From: Paraburkholderia tuberum STM678
Lineage (GTDB): Bacteria; Pseudomonadota; Gammaproteobacteria; Burkholderiales; Burkholderiaceae
DNA length: 64,000 nt
Assembly: GCF_902833905.1 (NCBI RefSeq)
Contig: NZ_CADFGP010000020.1
Location: 62,001-126,000, forward strand
Direction: 5' to 3'
The notes under the pieces were generated by a model, which had not been told where the DNA came from, ran no database searches, and saw only the letters and a list, made by a program, of their open reading frames with translations. Positions 42,755-52,013 of the stretch are shown one piece after another (the stretch's first letter is position 1; the number at the start of each line of letters is the position of its first letter). The position numbers and the translations under genes are program-made.

Positions 42755-43480
42755 ATGAAATTAAAACAGGCCGTAACGGGGATGGCAGTGCTAGCCTGCA
42801 TGAGCACGGCAGCGCACGCACAATCGGCCGGCACCATTTACTTCTCGACGGGCTGGTTCCATCTTGCGCCCCAATCGAGCAGCGACCCACTGACCGTGAC
42901 CAGCATTGGCGGTAGCCCAACCAACATCACCGAACCCAACACCGGCGCCTCGCTGAGTTCGGCCGATACCATCGGTTTCACCGCCGGCTACTTCGTCACC
43001 GACCATATCGCAACCGAATTCGTCATTGGCGTCCCCCCTACTTTCGATCTGTACGGCACGGGCAGCTTCGCGCAGTTCGGCAAGCTCGGGCAGGCCAAAC
43101 AGTGGAGCCCGACGCTGCTGTTCAAGTACTACTTCAACGCGCCGACTGCTTCGTTCCGCCCGTATCTCGGTCTCGGTGTGAGCCGCATCTGGTTCACCGA
43201 CGCACACATTTCCAACAGCGCATTCGTAGCCAACGTTCTGCATGGTCCGACCAGTGTGTCGACGGATAGTTCGTGGGAACCTGTGTTTAATGCGGGCTTC
43301 ACGTACGCCTTCAATCAGCATTGGTTCGCCGGCGTGTCGATCTCGTACCTGCCGCTCAGCACGACCGCAAAGCTCAGTTCGGCATCGGCCACGCCGGTCG
43401 GCACGCTGACCGTGCAATCGCAAACCAAGATCAAGCTGAACCCGATCGTCACTTACGTCAACGTCGGTTACCGTTTCTAA
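42755..43480 (+). CDS. ompW: OmpW-family outer-membrane protein
   Basis: A 241-residue outer-membrane beta-barrel with a Sec signal peptide (cleavage near AHA-QS) and the alternating hydrophobic strands of an eight-stranded OmpW barrel, ending YVNVGYRF with the terminal aromatic residue needed for BAM recognition. The ATG at 42755 has a strong GGAGGAG site. OmpW proteins form narrow channels for small hydrophobic compounds; the role here is unknown. It is divergent from the RAYT-like gene. Confidence 0.9.
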   Translation: MKLKQAVTGMAVLACMSTAAHAQSAGTIYFSTGWFHLAPQSSSDPLTVTSIGGSPTNITEPNTGASLSSADTIGFTAGYFVTDHIATEFVIGVPPTFDLYGTGSFAQFGKLGQAKQWSPTLLFKYYFNAPTASFRPYLGLGVSRIWFTDAHISNSAFVANVLHGPTSVSTDSSWEPVFNAGFTYAFNQHWFAGVSISYLPLSTTAKLSSASATPVGTLTVQSQTKIKLNPIVTYVNVGYRF

Positions 43481-43847
43481 CGCTTCGCTAGAGCGGGTAG
43501 CTTGAATTAGGGTAGTCGAATTTTCGCGACCTGGGGAACGCCGTCATCGAACCGATCACGGCGTTTGCATTTGGCGTCTCTGTTGCATCGGCATGGCAGC
43601 GTCATCCGGCATCAGCGTTTGTAAATTTGACGCGAATTCGGCGCGTCCATGTGCAAAATCCGGCGACGATACGGGCACGCCCCATCCTGTCGCGAGCCGC
43701 ACGCGTGCAGCGGTGCCGGCAATGCAGCGCTTGGCATCGAAGTTGCGTTTAGATGGCGTTTCCTATGCGACGACGTGATACTGCGTCTGCGCATTGCGTG
43801 TCCGCGCGACGATGCGCGGGGCCTTTCAACTCATCGACGGAGCGACC
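43481..43847. other. Gap between ompW and the DUF883 gene
   Basis: A 367-bp stretch. An AACGCCGT / ACGGCGTT hairpin at 43537-43565 probably ends ompW, although its T-run is broken. The rest should contain the promoter of the DUF883 gene, but I see no clear box. Small open frames in it have no supporting features. Confidence 0.5.
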
Positions 43848-44228
43848 ATGACAGCACTTCCAAATACGCGAGACGCCCTCGGCGAATCCTGGACCAGCGC
43901 GAGTCGCCGCGCGCGGCGCATCGCTCGCCACAGCCGCCACGCGGCCGAAGACATCGCGGTCGAGTTGCGCACCCTGCTGTCGGAACTCGAATCGACCTTG
44001 GCCGACGGCACGCAGGCCGACGCCGTGGCCCTGCGCGGCAGGCTGCGCAAACAGTTGGACGCCGCGCGCGAGCGGCTGAACGACACGCGCGACGCGATGC
44101 GCGATCGTGCGGGCGTCGCGATCTCGGACGCCGATCACTACGTGCATGAAAATCCGTGGCAGACGATTGCGATCGTCGGCGGGCTTGCGCTGGTGCTGGG
44201 GGCGCTGTTCGCGTCCCGTTCGCGATGA
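43848..44228 (+). CDS. DUF883-family (ElaB/YqjD-like) membrane-anchored protein
   Basis: A 126-residue protein of the ElaB/YqjD type. A long charged helical region (Arg, Glu, Ala-rich, about residues 15-90) precedes the conserved HYVHENPWQTI segment and one C-terminal membrane helix (GGLALVLGALF) with a basic end. E. coli relatives are stationary-phase proteins that anchor ribosomes to the inner membrane. The ATG at 43848 is chosen over an upstream in-frame ATG because the family begins there. Confidence 0.88.
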   Translation: MTALPNTRDALGESWTSASRRARRIARHSRHAAEDIAVELRTLLSELESTLADGTQADAVALRGRLRKQLDAARERLNDTRDAMRDRAGVAISDADHYVHENPWQTIAIVGGLALVLGALFASRSR

Positions 44229-44328
44229 CGCTGGCTTGCCCGGTTTGACGGTGCTGGCAAGGGGGCGCGACGGCCGCTCGATGCGAAGGCTGAACGTTAC
44301 ACCGCTTGCCGCGCCCAGCCGCTAGCGC

Positions 44329-45603
44329 CTAGTTGTCGTCGATCACGAACAGCCGCCGATACTCCTTCAGCGCGTAACGATCGGTCATCCCGGCGATGTA
44401 ATGCGCGATCAAACGCGGCTGCCGCGTCGCATCGGCCGACTGATAGTCCGGCGGCAGCAGCCGCGGGTCGTCGGTGAACGCGTCGAACAGGCCGACCACG
44501 ACGCGGCGTGCCTTATTGGCCATGCGCATCACGCGATAGTGACGGTACATGTTTCTGAACAGGAAGCGCTTGAGCGCCGCGGCCTGCGCGGCGATCGCAT
44601 CACTGTGCGCGACGAGCGGTGGCGCCGCGCGTACGTCGTCGAGTGACGCCGGCGCGTAGCGCGCGAGATTGGCCCGCGTCGTTTCGATCAGATCGACGAT
44701 CAGCGTATTGATCACGCGCCGCACCGTCTCGTGAATCAGCCGACGCCCCTCGATCTGCGGATAGTCGCCGCGCGCCGCCTCGCAGTGCGTCTGCCAGAGT
44801 TCCACTTCGGCGAGCTGCTCGAGCGACAGCAGACCGGAGCGCAGACCGTCGTCGACGTCGTGATTGTTGTACGCGATTTCGTCGGCGACGTTGGCGATCT
44901 GCGCTTCGAGCGACGGTTGCCGCCCTTCGAGAAAGCGCTCGCCCAATGTGCCGAGCCGGCGCGCGTTGTCGCGTGAGCAGTGCTTGAGAATGCCCTCGCG
45001 CGTCTCGAAGCACAGGTTCAACCCATTGAACGCTCCGTAGTGCTCTTCAAGTTCGTCGACGACCGTGAGGCTCTGCAGGTTGTGCTCGAAGCCGCCATGC
45101 TCGCGCATGCATTCGTTCAACGCATCCTGGCCGGCATGGCCGAACGGCGTATGGCCGAGATCGTGCGCCAGCGAAATCGCTTCGACGAGATCTTCATTGA
45201 CGCGCAGATTGCGCGCAACCGAGCGCGCGATCTGCGCAACTTCAAGGCTATGGGTGAGGCGCGTGCGAAACAGGTCGCCCTCGTGGTTGACGAATACCTG
45301 AGTCTTGTATTCGAGCCGCCGGAATGCGGTCGAGTGGACGATGCGGTCGCGGTCGCGCTGAAACTCGGTACGCGCGCTCGGCGCGGTTTCCGCATAGCGA
45401 CGCCCACGCGACTGGCTCGAATGCGCCGCGTACGGCGCGAGATGCGCTTCGAGCGCCTGCTGGGTCGGCGCGGGGACGGCGGGTGTGGCAACCGCGGCAG
45501 CGGCATCCGCGGTGCTGGCCGTGGCGGCGATGACGCCGTTCCCGGCGCCTGCGCGCGCGCTCGTCGTGTCATGCTGGATATCGTCGCTGCGCCTGTCAGT
45601 CAC
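44329..45603 (-). CDS. dgt: Deoxyguanosinetriphosphate triphosphohydrolase-like protein
   Basis: A 424-residue HD-domain dNTP triphosphohydrolase. Family features are TEFQRDRDRIVHSTAFRRL (in two parts), the first HD ligand in RLTHSLEVAQIAR, the HD pair in AHDLGHTPFGHAG, and the distal ADEIAYNNHDVDDG with the remaining metal ligand. The start is GTG 45603. The first 60 residues are an Ala/Thr-rich tail without homology. The gene follows aroB by 72 bp, the usual aroK-aroB-dgt order of this group. Confidence 0.92.
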   Translation of the reverse strand: MTDRRSDDIQHDTTSARAGAGNGVIAATASTADAAAAVATPAVPAPTQQALEAHLAPYAAHSSQSRGRRYAETAPSARTEFQRDRDRIVHSTAFRRLEYKTQVFVNHEGDLFRTRLTHSLEVAQIARSVARNLRVNEDLVEAISLAHDLGHTPFGHAGQDALNECMREHGGFEHNLQSLTVVDELEEHYGAFNGLNLCFETREGILKHCSRDNARRLGTLGERFLEGRQPSLEAQIANVADEIAYNNHDVDDGLRSGLLSLEQLAEVELWQTHCEAARGDYPQIEGRRLIHETVRRVINTLIVDLIETTRANLARYAPASLDDVRAAPPLVAHSDAIAAQAAALKRFLFRNMYRHYRVMRMANKARRVVVGLFDAFTDDPRLLPPDYQSADATRQPRLIAHYIAGMTDRYALKEYRRLFVIDDN

Positions 45604-45675
45604 CGGGTCCTCCGAAACATGGGCGGCGCCTCGTGACGCGGGTGCGTGAAGCGTGGCTGCAGGGCCGTGTTGAAT

Positions 45676-46752
45676 CTAGACGGCGGCGGCCAGCGTCGCA
45701 TGCACGTCGGCGTCGGGCGCGCGGGTGATCAGTGTCTCACCGAAACGCTTCAGCAGAATGAACTTGATCGCGCCGGCTTCCGCCTTCTTGTCGATCTGCA
45801 TCAGCTCGATGTAACGATCCGCGCCGAGCGCGGGAGCACGAGTGGGCAGATGCGCGGCAAGCACGACGTCGACGAGCCGCTTGCGCGACGCTTCATCGAG
45901 ATGACCGAGCCTCACGGACAGATCCGCCGCCATCACCATTCCGCAGCCGACCGCCTCGCCGTGCAGCCACTCGCCATAGCCGAGTCCGGCTTCGATCGCG
46001 TGGCCGAACGTGTGACCGAAGTTGAGGATCGCGCGCAGACCACCTTCGCGCTCGTCCTGCGCCACCACCGACGCCTTGATCTCGCACGAGCGTTTGACTG
46101 CCTCGGTCAACGCCTCCGGTTCGCAGCGGTTCAAAGCCTCGATATTGGCCTCGATCCAGCTGAAGAATCCGGCCTCGGCGATTGCGCCGGTCTTGATGAC
46201 CTCGGCGATGCCCGCCGCGAGTTCGCGTTCGGGCAACGTACGCAATGCGCCGATGTCAGCGATCACCGCCCGAGGCTGGTAGAACGCGCCGATCATATTC
46301 TTGCCCAGCGGATGATTGATGCCGGTCTTGCCGCCGACCGACGAATCCACCTGCGACAGCAACGTGGTCGGCACCTGGATGAACGGCACGCCGCGCATGT
46401 AGCAGGCGGCGGCAAACCCGGTCATGTCGCCGATCACACCGCCACCGAGCGCGATCAGCGTGGTCTTGCGGTCGGCGCGCGAGCCGAGCAGCGCGTCGAA
46501 GATCAGGTTCAGCGTCTGCAGATTCTTGTGTGCTTCGCCGTCCGGCAAAACCACCGTGGACACCTGCTTGTTCAGCGGCGCAAGCGCTGCGCGCAGCTTG
46601 TCGCCGTAGAGCGGATCGACGGTGCTATTGGTGACGATCGTGACCGAGTTGCCGGCGATATGCGGCGCGAACAGTGCGGTCTGGCCGATCAGGCCGGCAC
46701 CGATATGGATGGGGTAGGCGCGCTCGCCCAGTTCGACGTTGACGGTAATCAT
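45676..46752 (-). CDS. aroB: 3-dehydroquinate synthase
   Basis: AroB cyclises DAHP to 3-dehydroquinate in the shikimate pathway using NAD and a metal ion. The 358-residue protein has the NAD motif LIALGGGVIGDMTGF, the VPTTLLSQVDSSVGGKTG active-site segment and the metal ligands in NFGHTFGHAIE and HGEAV. Homology begins at ATG 46752; an ATG three codons upstream overlaps the aroK stop as TAATG and is also possible. Confidence 0.96.
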   Translation of the reverse strand: MITVNVELGERAYPIHIGAGLIGQTALFAPHIAGNSVTIVTNSTVDPLYGDKLRAALAPLNKQVSTVVLPDGEAHKNLQTLNLIFDALLGSRADRKTTLIALGGGVIGDMTGFAAACYMRGVPFIQVPTTLLSQVDSSVGGKTGINHPLGKNMIGAFYQPRAVIADIGALRTLPERELAAGIAEVIKTGAIAEAGFFSWIEANIEALNRCEPEALTEAVKRSCEIKASVVAQDEREGGLRAILNFGHTFGHAIEAGLGYGEWLHGEAVGCGMVMAADLSVRLGHLDEASRKRLVDVVLAAHLPTRAPALGADRYIELMQIDKKAEAGAIKFILLKRFGETLITRAPDADVHATLAAAV

Positions 46753-46760
46753 ACGGTCCA

Positions 46761-47312
46761 TTATGAAGCAGGATGTTTGGCGACGCCGGCCATCTCGAGC
46801 TGCATCAGAACCATGTTGACGAGTCCGTTGACCGAGGGCCGGCCGGTTTCGATCACGAAGTGCGCGCATTCGCGGTACAGCGGGTCGCGCACTTCATAGA
46901 GCGCTTCGAGGCGCGCCTTGGGGTCTTCCGTTTGCAGCAGCGGGCGATTCTTGTCGCGCCGCGTGCGCAGCCACAGGTCATGCGGATTGGCGCGCAGATA
47001 GATCACGAGGCCACGGCTTTTCAACGCTTCGCGGTTTTCCGGCCGCAGGACTGCACCGCCGCCGGTCGCGAGCACGATATTGTCGCGCCCGGTCAGCTCG
47101 GAGATCACGCTCGCTTCGCGATCGCGAAAGCCCGCTTCGCCCTCGAGCTCGAAGATCACGGGAATGCGCGCGCCCGTGCGCGCCTCGATTTCATGGTCGG
47201 AATCGAAGAACGGGCGCTCGAGACGGCGCGCAACCGCCCGACCCACAGTGGTTTTTCCTGCCCCCATGAGCCCTACGAAAAAAACATTGGCGTGTGCGTC
47301 CCGCGCTTGCAA
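46761..47312 (-). CDS. aroK: Shikimate kinase
   Basis: AroK phosphorylates shikimate. The 183-residue protein has the Walker A loop GLMGAGKTTVGR (residues 14-25), the shikimate-binding FFDSDHEIE and FRDREA motifs, and the ATGGGAV loop. The start is TTG 47312, with AGAGGA five bases upstream; no ATG fits before the P-loop. It lies between pilQ and aroB, as in many beta- and gammaproteobacteria. Confidence 0.95.
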   Translation of the reverse strand: MQARDAHANVFFVGLMGAGKTTVGRAVARRLERPFFDSDHEIEARTGARIPVIFELEGEAGFRDREASVISELTGRDNIVLATGGGAVLRPENREALKSRGLVIYLRANPHDLWLRTRRDKNRPLLQTEDPKARLEALYEVRDPLYRECAHFVIETGRPSVNGLVNMVLMQLEMAGVAKHPAS

Positions 47313-47426
47313 CGGTGTCCTCTGGCTAATCCGGTGTAGTTCGTGCCGCAGCTTACTGGCAAAGCGGCTGCCTTGTCGAGCCTGCGCGCCGCCGGCGGAC
47401 GGCGGTGCATGCGTGCCCTATATGCC

Positions 47427-49145
47427 CTAATTTTCCCGCACCACGCGCGGCGTGATGAAAACCGCCAGTTCGCTACGCGTGTCGCGATGAGTCCGATGGC
47501 GGAACAATGCGCCCAGAACCGGTATTTTGCCGAGGAGGGGCACCCGCTCGACGTCGTCACGGTCGTCGGTCTCGTAAATTCCGCCGATCGACACCGTACC
47601 ACCGTCCTCGACCTCGACGCGCGTTTGCACGTGCTTGGTGTTGATCGCGGGCCCGGCGTCGGTCTGCTCGCCGACGCTGTCCTTCGCGACGTCGAGATCG
47701 AGCACCACGCGGCCATCCGGCATGATCTGCGGCTCGACCTCCAGTTTGAGCGTCGCCCGACGAAACTGCACGCCCGATACGCCCTGGCCGACCTTCGCCT
47801 GATACGGCAGCTCGGTGCCCTGCTCGACGATCGCCTTCATCCGGTCCGCGGTGACGACCCGTGGGCTCGACACGATTTTCCCATGCCCTTCGGACTCGAG
47901 CGCCGAGAGTTCGATATTCAGCAGCCGGGTCGCGTGAGCCGCGAACAGCGTGAGGCCGGCGGTCGCGGCATCGAATCCGGAGATCGGTCGGGCCGACAGA
48001 TCGTACACGGAGCCGTCCGTTCCACCCGTCAGCCCTCTCGACGTACCGTCCGCGCTGGTGCCGGCGAGCGACAGCCGCACCCCGAGATTGCGCGAAAAGC
48101 CCTGGTCGCCTTCGACGATCTGAGCCTCGATCAGCACCTGGCGAGTCGGCCGGTCGACGGAAGCGATCAGCGCCGCGATCTGCTCGAGCCGCCCCGCGAG
48201 ATCGGTGACGAACAGCAGGTTGGTGCGCGGATCAGCGGTGACGGCGCCACGTTTGGACAGCACGCGCTGCGTGCCGGAACCGGTCAGCAGGCGACGCACG
48301 TCCTCGGCATGCGCGTAGTGCAGCTCGAAGGTGCGGCTCACGAGCGGCTCGAGGTCCGCGGCGCGCGCGTGGGCTTCGAAGCGCTGACGTTCGCGCGCGG
48401 CGAGCTCGGCGGCAGGCGCGACCCAGATTACGTTGCCGTGGCGCTCCATCGCCAGATTGTTGACGTCGAGCAAGGTGTCGAACGCGGTGCGCCACGGCAC
48501 CTTGTCGAGACGTATCGACACGGCGCCGCGCACTTTGGCGCTGGCGACGATGTTCAGGCCGGTGAACTCGGCGAACGCTTTCAGGACCGCGCCAAGTTGC
48601 GCACGCTGAAAGCTCAGCGAGATCGGCTCGTTGCCCGCGGGAAGGCCCGAGTCCGCACTGGCCGATGCGTCGGCGAGGCGCGGCCGCGGCGGCAGCGGGA
48701 CCGGCGGGCCTTCGAGACCAGGCGTGCCGGCACTGTCGTCGCGAGCCGGGGTGGCGGGTTGTGTTGGCGAAGGCGGCGGCATCGGGCCGTTGGCGAGGTC
48801 GTCCGGGGAGGCGTCGGGCGCTATCGCGGAACGCGCGGCCGGCTGGAGCGTGTCCGGCTCCTGGGCCGCGCCTGGCGTGGAAACGTCGCCGAACGGATTC
48901 GCCGCCTGGCCGATGCCGCCGCTCGGCAGCGGCGCCGTCTCGTAGGCGGTGTTGGCCGATACGGCCGGGTCGTCGAGCGCCGCGTAAGTCGGCAACGGCG
49001 GCAGCAGCAGTGGCGTCGCTGCCTGGGCGACGCCGGCACCCAGCGTCGCGGCGACGTAGAGCCCGAAACACCGTCCGGAGACGACGCGGACCTCGCGTCC
49101 GACACCCATCTTCGCCACGCTCCATCGCTTGAGCGGGCGCATCAT
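47427..49145 (-). CDS. pilQ: Type IV pilus secretin PilQ
   Basis: PilQ is the outer-membrane secretin through which type IV pili extend. The 572-residue protein has a signal peptide (about residues 20-43), a Pro/Ala-rich linker, an STN domain (about 175-245), an N1 domain, and the secretin domain with VLIEAQIVE, the VQFRRATLKLEVEPQI region and VPLLGKIPVLGALFR near the end. It is shorter than Pseudomonas PilQ and shows no obvious AMIN domain. Its ATG overlaps the stop of the PilO-PilP gene. Confidence 0.92.
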   Translation of the reverse strand: MMRPLKRWSVAKMGVGREVRVVSGRCFGLYVAATLGAGVAQAATPLLLPPLPTYAALDDPAVSANTAYETAPLPSGGIGQAANPFGDVSTPGAAQEPDTLQPAARSAIAPDASPDDLANGPMPPPSPTQPATPARDDSAGTPGLEGPPVPLPPRPRLADASASADSGLPAGNEPISLSFQRAQLGAVLKAFAEFTGLNIVASAKVRGAVSIRLDKVPWRTAFDTLLDVNNLAMERHGNVIWVAPAAELAARERQRFEAHARAADLEPLVSRTFELHYAHAEDVRRLLTGSGTQRVLSKRGAVTADPRTNLLFVTDLAGRLEQIAALIASVDRPTRQVLIEAQIVEGDQGFSRNLGVRLSLAGTSADGTSRGLTGGTDGSVYDLSARPISGFDAATAGLTLFAAHATRLLNIELSALESEGHGKIVSSPRVVTADRMKAIVEQGTELPYQAKVGQGVSGVQFRRATLKLEVEPQIMPDGRVVLDLDVAKDSVGEQTDAGPAINTKHVQTRVEVEDGGTVSIGGIYETDDRDDVERVPLLGKIPVLGALFRHRTHRDTRSELAVFITPRVVREN

Positions 49146-50074
49146 GACGCCTCCGTCAGCGTCAGCGTGCGCGTCGCGCCGCCGTTCGCGAGCGTAATGC
49201 CAAGCGCGTCGAGCTGTGTGACCCGCTCGACGCCCAGTCGTTGCCCAGCCGCGACCGTCGTCGTGCCGTCTGGCGTGTCGAGCAGCGCGAGCCCGCGGGT
49301 ACGATCGCGCAGCAAACCGACAAGGCGCAACTCAGAAGCATCGCCCAGCTCGCCGCTCGCGGAGATCTGCGACTTCGCAAACGGATCGAAGAACACGAGG
49401 CCTTCGTCGTCATCGTCGGCAGCCTCGTCGGCGTCAGGGCTCGCCTCGGCGCTCGCAGCCGGGGTGTCGGGCACCGGTCGCAGCGCGGCGTACACCTGCA
49501 GCGTCGCGGCCACCGCGAGCCCTTTGCCGTCCTGCTTGACGGTCACGTCGACGGGAACGATCAGCACCGGCAGTTGCGCGAGCCCGTGGAAAAACGCCAT
49601 CAGGTGAACGAAGTCGGTGCGCGCGGTGAGCTGCAGCACGCGCATCCGCTCGACGCCCTCGCCGCTCGCCGCGCCCGGTTCCACCGCAAGCAGCGCGACG
49701 CCGCTTTGCGTGGCCAGCTCGGAGACGATGCGCACGTCGTCGGCGGAGTTCCACGACACGGCGCTCGACGCCGTGGCCGGCATCGCCGCGGCTGCACGGC
49801 GCAGCGACGGCAGCTGTGCGAGCGTGTGCCGCGCGTGCGCGAGACGCTGCGTGCTGACCGCGAGCGCCGCGCGGCTCGCTTCCAGTCCGGCGAGATCAGC
49901 CGCGTTCCAGCCGTACGCGCCGACGCCGAACACGAGCGCGGCAAGCGTCGCCGCGACGAGCCAGCGACGGCGCCGACTCCACGCCTCGAGCGGCATACGC
50001 GCCCGCTTGACCCAGCGCGAAAAACCCGCGGACCCATGCGCCGCACCACCCGCCTCGAAAAAGGTCGTGCTCAT
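49142..50074 (-). CDS. pilO: PilO-PilP fusion protein of type IV pilus assembly
   Basis: A 310-residue protein. Residues 1-200 resemble PilO: a basic cytoplasmic segment, one membrane helix (about 38-55), a coiled-coil (60-90) and the ferredoxin-like domain with VERMRVLQLTARTDFVHLMAFF (in two parts). After an acidic Asp/Glu/Ala linker (208-226), residues 227-310 resemble PilP: FFDPFAK, ELRLVGLLRDRTRGLALLD, then VAAGQRLG. PilP is normally a separate lipoprotein, and no separate pilP gene lies in the cluster. The ATG at 50074 overlaps the pilN stop. Confidence 0.85.
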   Translation of the reverse strand: MSTTFFEAGGAAHGSAGFSRWVKRARMPLEAWSRRRRWLVAATLAALVFGVGAYGWNAADLAGLEASRAALAVSTQRLAHARHTLAQLPSLRRAAAAMPATASSAVSWNSADDVRIVSELATQSGVALLAVEPGAASGEGVERMRVLQLTARTDFVHLMAFFHGLAQLPVLIVPVDVTVKQDGKGLAVAATLQVYAALRPVPDTPAASAEASPDADEAADDDDEGLVFFDPFAKSQISASGELGDASELRLVGLLRDRTRGLALLDTPDGTTTVAAGQRLGVERVTQLDALGITLANGGATRTLTLTEAS

Positions 50075-50757
50075 CGCGCACCTCCCGTTCGTGCGGCCTT
50101 CAGGGCGCGCGTCGCTTTGTGCGGCGGATCGCCCCAGCGCAGGCGCGCATCGAACTCCACGGGTCCGCCTATCGCCTGTTCCATCGACGCGCCGCCCTTC
50201 CCCGTCGGCCGATGCAGATCGCGCATCTCCGCGCCCTGCACGCCGTGGATCGCGCCGAGCCGCTTGAGCCACTCAGCCGATGCGATATGGCCGCTCGAAG
50301 TCGCCAGCAATTCAGTCTCGTACTCGCGCTGGCGCAACTGCCGCAACACGACGCGATCGCCGGGTTCGAAGCTCAGCGCGTCGAGCAGATCGCGCAGATG
50401 TGCGAGCGGCCTCGCGAGACTCGCGGCGCGCGCCGCGGCTTCGCGCTCATCCTGTTCGGCCCGCGACAGCTTCGCGTGCTCCGCGAGCGGCACGGCGAGC
50501 GGAGTCAGCGCCTGCCCGGCCGCCGCGCGCCGCGCATCGAGCCGCGCTGCAGCGAAGCTCTGCCAACCGGCGACGAGCAACACACCCGCGGCACCGACAC
50601 AAGCGGCCACAGCCCAGTCGCGCATACAGCGGCGCCGCGCGAGTCGCGCGTTGCGTTGGCGATACGGCAGCAGATTGAAGCCGCCCAGCCACGGTACAGC
50701 GGCGCGCTGATCGGCACTCGCGGCGACGCCAGACGAAAACGACAGAACGGCCTTCAT
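50071..50757 (-). CDS. pilN: Type IV pilus assembly protein PilN
   Basis: A 228-residue inner-membrane protein of the PilMNO platform. It begins with a cytoplasmic tail containing the conserved FNLLPYRQRNAR (the INLLPWR-type segment that binds PilM), followed by one membrane helix (about residues 37-56) and an Ala-rich coiled-coil and periplasmic domain. It overlaps pilM upstream and the pilO gene downstream, each as ATGA. A much longer open frame upstream is an artefact of the GC-rich antisense of pilM. Confidence 0.87.
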   Translation of the reverse strand: MKAVLSFSSGVAASADQRAAVPWLGGFNLLPYRQRNARLARRRCMRDWAVAACVGAAGVLLVAGWQSFAAARLDARRAAAGQALTPLAVPLAEHAKLSRAEQDEREAAARAASLARPLAHLRDLLDALSFEPGDRVVLRQLRQREYETELLATSSGHIASAEWLKRLGAIHGVQGAEMRDLHRPTGKGGASMEQAIGGPVEFDARLRWGDPPHKATRALKAARTGGAR

Positions 50758-51743
50758 TCCAGCACCCCGCGCAACGCGAGCCCAAACGCGACCGCGCCAG
50801 CCGGCTCGTGCAGCAAGGCGTCGTCGAGCGGCCGCGCGTGGCTGCCGAGCAGCGCGCATTCGAACGGCAGCGCCGAGCAGCCGAGCACGTCGCCAATATC
50901 GGCGAGTGAAAAGCCGACGCCGTCGAGCAGATCGATTTCGCCGCCAATCAGCGCGCAGTCGAACTCCGGCCCGCGCATGAGATCGCGCAACGCGTCGGCG
51001 AGATCGGCATGCTCCGGCGCCGGGTAGCGCATCTCGCCGACGCTCGCGCCATCGACGACGCTCCAGCCGTACACGCCGTCCGTACCGACCCACACCGCCG
51101 CGTACGGCTCGTTCGGGTCGAGCTCGCGACTGGCCGCGTGGCGCAGCGCGCGCAATGCCGCGTGCGGTTCGCCATCGATCGCGGACAGCGAAATCCCTGC
51201 GGTCGCGGCGCATTCGATCCGCGCTTCGAGATGCTGGCGCGCGGTCGCGGCGATCTTCACCGAGCGCACCGGCGACGGCGTCTCGTCGACGTACCAGTCG
51301 ACCGCGAGCGCATGACGCTCAAGGCCGGCGATGCGCTCCGCCTCTCCCATCACCGCGGGCGCAAGTCCGGCGAGCGCAACGCCGCCATCCTCCGCCTCGC
51401 AGTCGCTCTGAGCGGCGAGCCGCGCGAGCGGCACTGTCGTCGTCAGCGTGGCCGACGAAGGCACGGCCATCGCGCAGCGCAGCGCGTGCGTCGCGCATAC
51501 GCGCGGCAAACCGGCGAACGCATCGCGCAACGCCCGCGCGACGGCCTGCCGATCGACGATCTCGGCGCCCGCCATGGTGCCGGCCGCGAACGGCACCGTG
51601 CTCATATGTTCGAGATGCAGCGCGCCTCGGGCGCGTTGACTCACCACGACGAGACGCACGTTTTGCGAACCGACATCGATGCCGGCGGCGAAACGCTGCC
51701 GGCCCTCCCGCACCGCCTGAAGCCACGAATTTTTATAGGCCAT
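50754..51743 (-). CDS. pilM: Type IV pilus assembly protein PilM
   Basis: A 329-residue actin-like protein that recruits PilN at the cytoplasmic face. The N-terminal AAGIDVGSQNVRLVVV is the phosphate-1 segment of the actin/PilM fold, and PYAAVWVGTDGVYGWSVVDG is the second. The sequence is more divergent than typical PilM, so assignment also rests on position ahead of pilN, the pilO-pilP gene and pilQ. The start chosen is ATG 51743. Confidence 0.83.
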   Translation of the reverse strand: MAYKNSWLQAVREGRQRFAAGIDVGSQNVRLVVVSQRARGALHLEHMSTVPFAAGTMAGAEIVDRQAVARALRDAFAGLPRVCATHALRCAMAVPSSATLTTTVPLARLAAQSDCEAEDGGVALAGLAPAVMGEAERIAGLERHALAVDWYVDETPSPVRSVKIAATARQHLEARIECAATAGISLSAIDGEPHAALRALRHAASRELDPNEPYAAVWVGTDGVYGWSVVDGASVGEMRYPAPEHADLADALRDLMRGPEFDCALIGGEIDLLDGVGFSLADIGDVLGCSALPFECALLGSHARPLDDALLHEPAGAVAFGLALRGVLE

Positions 51744-51974
51744 ACCGCCCTCCCTCTGACTCACGCGACGAACCATTCGAACGCGAGTAACGAGGGATCA
51801 TTGTCGGCAGACGCACGTCCTAACGACATTCAGCCGAATGGCTAACGCGGATGCGAAGCCGCCCCGAGCGACATCAAAGCGACTACAGTTGGGACTACAG
51901 CGAAGTCATTCCCGCGCCGCCTGGCGTGTGCCGATTGCGCGTCATTCGTAAGCTTGTCGAAAGCAGAAAAACCC

Positions 51975-51995
51975 TGGCGGCTATAATCGCGGGAC
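51975..51995 (+). promoter_or_regulatory. Predicted -10 box for the PBP1a gene
   Basis: A perfect TATAAT at 51983-51988 lies 25 bp upstream of the PBP1a start. The nearest -35-like TTGTCG at 51954 is too far (23 bp), so the -35 is not assigned. The 270-bp divergent region from pilM holds nothing else recognisable. Confidence 0.5.
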
Positions 51996-52013
51996 TGTTT
52001 TTCCGGTACTCCT

